A stretch of 64,000 nt of DNA, taken from Caballeronia sp. SBC1. Lineage in GTDB: Bacteria > Pseudomonadota > Gammaproteobacteria > Burkholderiales > Burkholderiaceae. The translations under genes and the position numbers were made by a program. Positions 61,783 through 64,000 of the stretch are shown here, piece by piece. The notes below the pieces were generated by a model. It made no database searches, was not told the DNA's origin, and saw nothing but the letters and a program-made list of their open reading frames with translations. The stretch lies in NCBI RefSeq assembly GCF_011493005.1, contig NZ_CP049156.1, positions 1,798,001-1,862,000 of the forward strand. Reading direction: 5' to 3'. How positions within the stretch are numbered: the stretch's first letter is position 1; each line of letters starts with the position of its first letter.

Positions 61783-62844
61783 ATGATGCTAAAACAAATG
61801 GCTCAGCTTTTTAACGACCGTCCAACGGGCCTGCGCCACAAAATCACCGGTATCTACGCGCTCCTGCTGGTCTTCAATGTGGTTGCATGGACGTGGGCGC
61901 TGACGGCCTTTCACGGGCAGCCAGCGCTCCTGGGCACAGCGCTTTTAGCGTACACGTTCGGGCTGCGCCACGCGGTGGATGCGGACCACATTGCTGCTAT
62001 CGACAACGTCACGCGCAAGCTGCTCCAGATCGGCCGAAGCCCGCTTGGCGCCGGTTTGTTCTTCTCGCTCGGCCACTCAACGGTGGTCGTCGCGCTCACA
62101 GTCGGCGTCGCGTTCGCCGCGACCGCGCTGACGACGCACTTCGATGACCTGAGAGGCATTGGTGGTCTTATCGGCACCAGCGTTTCGGCGCTGTTCCTGT
62201 TCGTGCTGGCTATCGCGAACCTGGTTGTGCTGGCGTCCGTGATCAGGACATTTCGCGCCGTGCGCCGCGGTGAACCGATGGTCGAAACCGATCTCGACCT
62301 CTTGCTGAACAACCGCGGTTTCCTCTCGCGTTTGCTTCGGCCGTTGTTGAGACTGGTATCGCGCAGCTGGCATCTTTATCCGGTAGGTTTCCTGTTCGGA
62401 CTCGGATTCGATACCGCGACCGAGGTTGCGTTGTTCGGCATATCGGCGGCCCAGGCGTCGCATGGGCTCTCGTTCTGGTCGGTGCTCGTGTTGCCGATCT
62501 TGTTCACGGCGGGCATGTCGCTGGTCGATACCACCGACGGCATTCTGATGCTCGGTGCGTATCGCTGGGCCTTTGTCCGGCCCATGCGCAAGCTCTACTA
62601 CAACATCACGATCACGTTCGTTTCGGTAGTGGTCGCTGTGTTGATCGGCGGGATAGAGGTGCTGGGTTTGCTCCAGGACAGCTTGGGGCTCAAGGGCACG
62701 TTCTGGGATTCAATTGGCAGCCTCAACGATCACTTCGGATTATTGGGCTACATCGTCATCGGCATATTTATTCTGAGCTGGATCGTCTCCATCGCGATCT
62801 ACAAGCTAAGGCGTTACGACGATATCGCCGTGAAAACGCTCTGA
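61783..62844 (+). CDS. hoxN: High-affinity nickel permease (HoxN/NixA family)
   Basis: A 353-residue NiCoT transporter with about eight helices. The signature RHAVDADHIAAIDNVTRK is near residues 61-78, and FSLGHSTVV and LGFDTATEVALFG follow. It imports Ni2+ (possibly Co2+) for hydrogenase assembly. The ATG at 61783 or 61786 starts the homologous region. It lies 64 bases after hypB, probably in the same transcript. Related permeases also serve urease, but none is seen here. Confidence 0.9.
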   Translation: MMLKQMAQLFNDRPTGLRHKITGIYALLLVFNVVAWTWALTAFHGQPALLGTALLAYTFGLRHAVDADHIAAIDNVTRKLLQIGRSPLGAGLFFSLGHSTVVVALTVGVAFAATALTTHFDDLRGIGGLIGTSVSALFLFVLAIANLVVLASVIRTFRAVRRGEPMVETDLDLLLNNRGFLSRLLRPLLRLVSRSWHLYPVGFLFGLGFDTATEVALFGISAAQASHGLSFWSVLVLPILFTAGMSLVDTTDGILMLGAYRWAFVRPMRKLYYNITITFVSVVVAVLIGGIEVLGLLQDSLGLKGTFWDSIGSLNDHFGLLGYIVIGIFILSWIVSIAIYKLRRYDDIAVKTL

Positions 62845-63015
62845 CACCACCGCTAGACGCTAAAATTCGCGTACGTACAGCAAGTACTGAAGCCTTCGAA
62901 TGCCTTGCGCCGGAATTAGGTAAGCTTGGCCGCGCTTAACCCGGCCTAACAGGCGGCATTTCTTACTGGCGTATAAACACCCCTAACAGTTATTGGAATC
63001 AAAGAAGGAACACGC

Positions 63016-63867
63016 ATGCTCAAACTTCATCCGCGACCGCAACTCGATCCGGATGCAGCGTCCGAGCGTCGCTGGCCTGTAACAGGATATCCCCTCGCAC
63101 TGAAGGTCACGGCGGCCTGGCATGCGTTTGCGCTGGCCGGCTGCGCCACCGCGCCGGAGATGTGGCCATGGTGGCTAGCCGGCACAGTGATAAATCATGC
63201 CACCGTCACGGCAGCGGGATTATGGCCGCGCTCAACGCTGCTTGGTGCCAACTGGACGCGCTTGCCCGCCATCCCGCGCAATGCAAACGCCATTGCGCTC
63301 ACGCTCGACGACGGTCCTGATCCGCTCGTCACGCCCCAGGTTCTCGATCTGCTCGATGCGCACCGGGTTCGCGCCACGTTTTTCCTGATCGGCGAACGTG
63401 CTCGCCGATATCCCGCGTTGACTCGCGAGATCGTCGCGCGCGGGCATGCCGTGGAGAATCACTCGCAGAAGCATGTGCATACTTTTTCGGTGACGGGCAT
63501 GAGCGCGCTAAGCCGGGAAATCGATGCGGCACAACGCACGCTGACGAAACTGACGGGCGAGCGCCCGGCTTTTTTTCGTGCACCGGCGGGCTTGCGCAAT
63601 GTCCTGCTGGAGCCAGTCTTGCAAAAGCACGATCTAAGGCTGGCTGCCTGGACGCGACGCGGCTTCGATACCCGCGAGCGCAACCCCGAGATCGTCGCGG
63701 AGCGATTGCTGCGCGATCTGGCACCGTGCGACATCCTGCTGCTCCACGATGGCGACGCCGCCATTACCGATGACGGTCAACCCGTCTTGCTCTCTGTATT
63801 ACCGCGGATCTTTGATGCCGCCAAAAAACAAGGGCTGCGCTTCGTTACCTTACGGGAAGCATTCTGA
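63016..63867 (+). CDS. Polysaccharide deacetylase (NodB homology domain)
   Basis: A 283-residue carbohydrate esterase family 4 protein. Two hydrophobic segments (about residues 28-70) anchor it, followed by a NodB domain with TLDDGPDP, the metal histidines in ENHSQKHVH, RAPAG and the final LLLHDG. It removes N-acetyl groups from a chitin-, peptidoglycan- or exopolysaccharide-like polymer at the membrane. GAAGGAACACGC precedes the ATG. It has its own 171-base upstream gap and is unlikely to belong to the hydrogenase operon. Nothing is recognised in the last 130 bases of the window. Confidence 0.85.
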   Translation: MLKLHPRPQLDPDAASERRWPVTGYPLALKVTAAWHAFALAGCATAPEMWPWWLAGTVINHATVTAAGLWPRSTLLGANWTRLPAIPRNANAIALTLDDGPDPLVTPQVLDLLDAHRVRATFFLIGERARRYPALTREIVARGHAVENHSQKHVHTFSVTGMSALSREIDAAQRTLTKLTGERPAFFRAPAGLRNVLLEPVLQKHDLRLAAWTRRGFDTRERNPEIVAERLLRDLAPCDILLLHDGDAAITDDGQPVLLSVLPRIFDAAKKQGLRFVTLREAF

Positions 63868-64000
63868 TCTCGCGGCCGAACAGGGTGTAAAAAGAGTACG
63901 GCAGTACGTCCAGTCGCGCCATCAAGTAAGAGACGTTACGCATTGTACGAAGCCGAGCGGCGCGCCTATCAGGTCACGGTGTTGAGGCTTATATCTTGCC

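Overview
The window is a GC-rich chromosomal segment whose gene content and protein style (OmpC-type porin, DUF1428 and LprI-like proteins, ltn/otn tetronate genes, liv ABC systems) point to a betaproteobacterium of the Burkholderiaceae, most like Paraburkholderia or Caballeronia. This assignment is inference. I saw no rRNA, tRNA, CRISPR array or intact insertion sequence.

Layout. (1) 1-9432: what looks like a sulfolactate-to-sulfate operon. It encodes the large subunit of (R)-sulfolactate sulfo-lyase (the small subunit should lie just left of the window), a DAACS-type carboxylate carrier, an SlcC-like and a ComC-like dehydrogenase that together would invert (S)- to (R)-sulfolactate, and a three-subunit molybdenum, iron-sulfur and membrane-anchor enzyme of the SoeABC type that would oxidise the released sulfite at the quinone pool. 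(2) 9433-24843: mixed genes. They include an LprI-like exported protein, a small conserved protein, a flippase-like membrane protein facing a glycosyltransferase, a branched-chain-amino-acid-type ABC transporter whose two ATPases are fused, a LysR/SDR pair, an enoyl-CoA hydratase, DUF1428 and a DMT exporter, plus an MFS relic. (3) 25188-30722: a D-erythronate/L-threonate catabolic operon (GntR regulator, ltnD, otnK, otnC, otnI, denD) with the relic of an MFS transporter inside it. (4) 30790-36698: a BaeSR-like two-component system, a degenerate response regulator and two tandem GT9 enzymes. (5) 36932-47122: a sugar-acid cluster controlled by an unusual IclR regulator fused to a dead SMP-30 beta-propeller and facing a clear GTTCCA-N5-TGGAAC operator. 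It contains an RraA-like aldolase, SnoaL and Dabb proteins, an MFS importer, a talarate/galactarate-type dehydratase, UxuA, a lactonase and a porin. (6) 47749-62844: a complete group 1h (actinobacterial-type, high-affinity, O2-tolerant) [NiFe]-hydrogenase island. It carries structural genes, five uncharacterised accessory genes, the maturation protease, hypFCDEAB with an embedded GmhA-like isomerase, and a nickel permease. (7) 63016-63867: a polysaccharide deacetylase.

How it fits together. Two energy-scavenging modules, sulfite oxidation at a quinone-linked membrane enzyme and atmospheric-type H2 oxidation, lie among sugar-acid and C4-acid utilisation operons typical of soil or plant-associated generalists. 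The parts least explained by known biology are the hydrogenase accessory block (a cysteine-free NifU-like protein, DUF5947, DUF6084, a 466-residue unknown, a 34-residue membrane peptide and a SIS isomerase) and the IclR-propeller regulator with its aldarate-like cluster.
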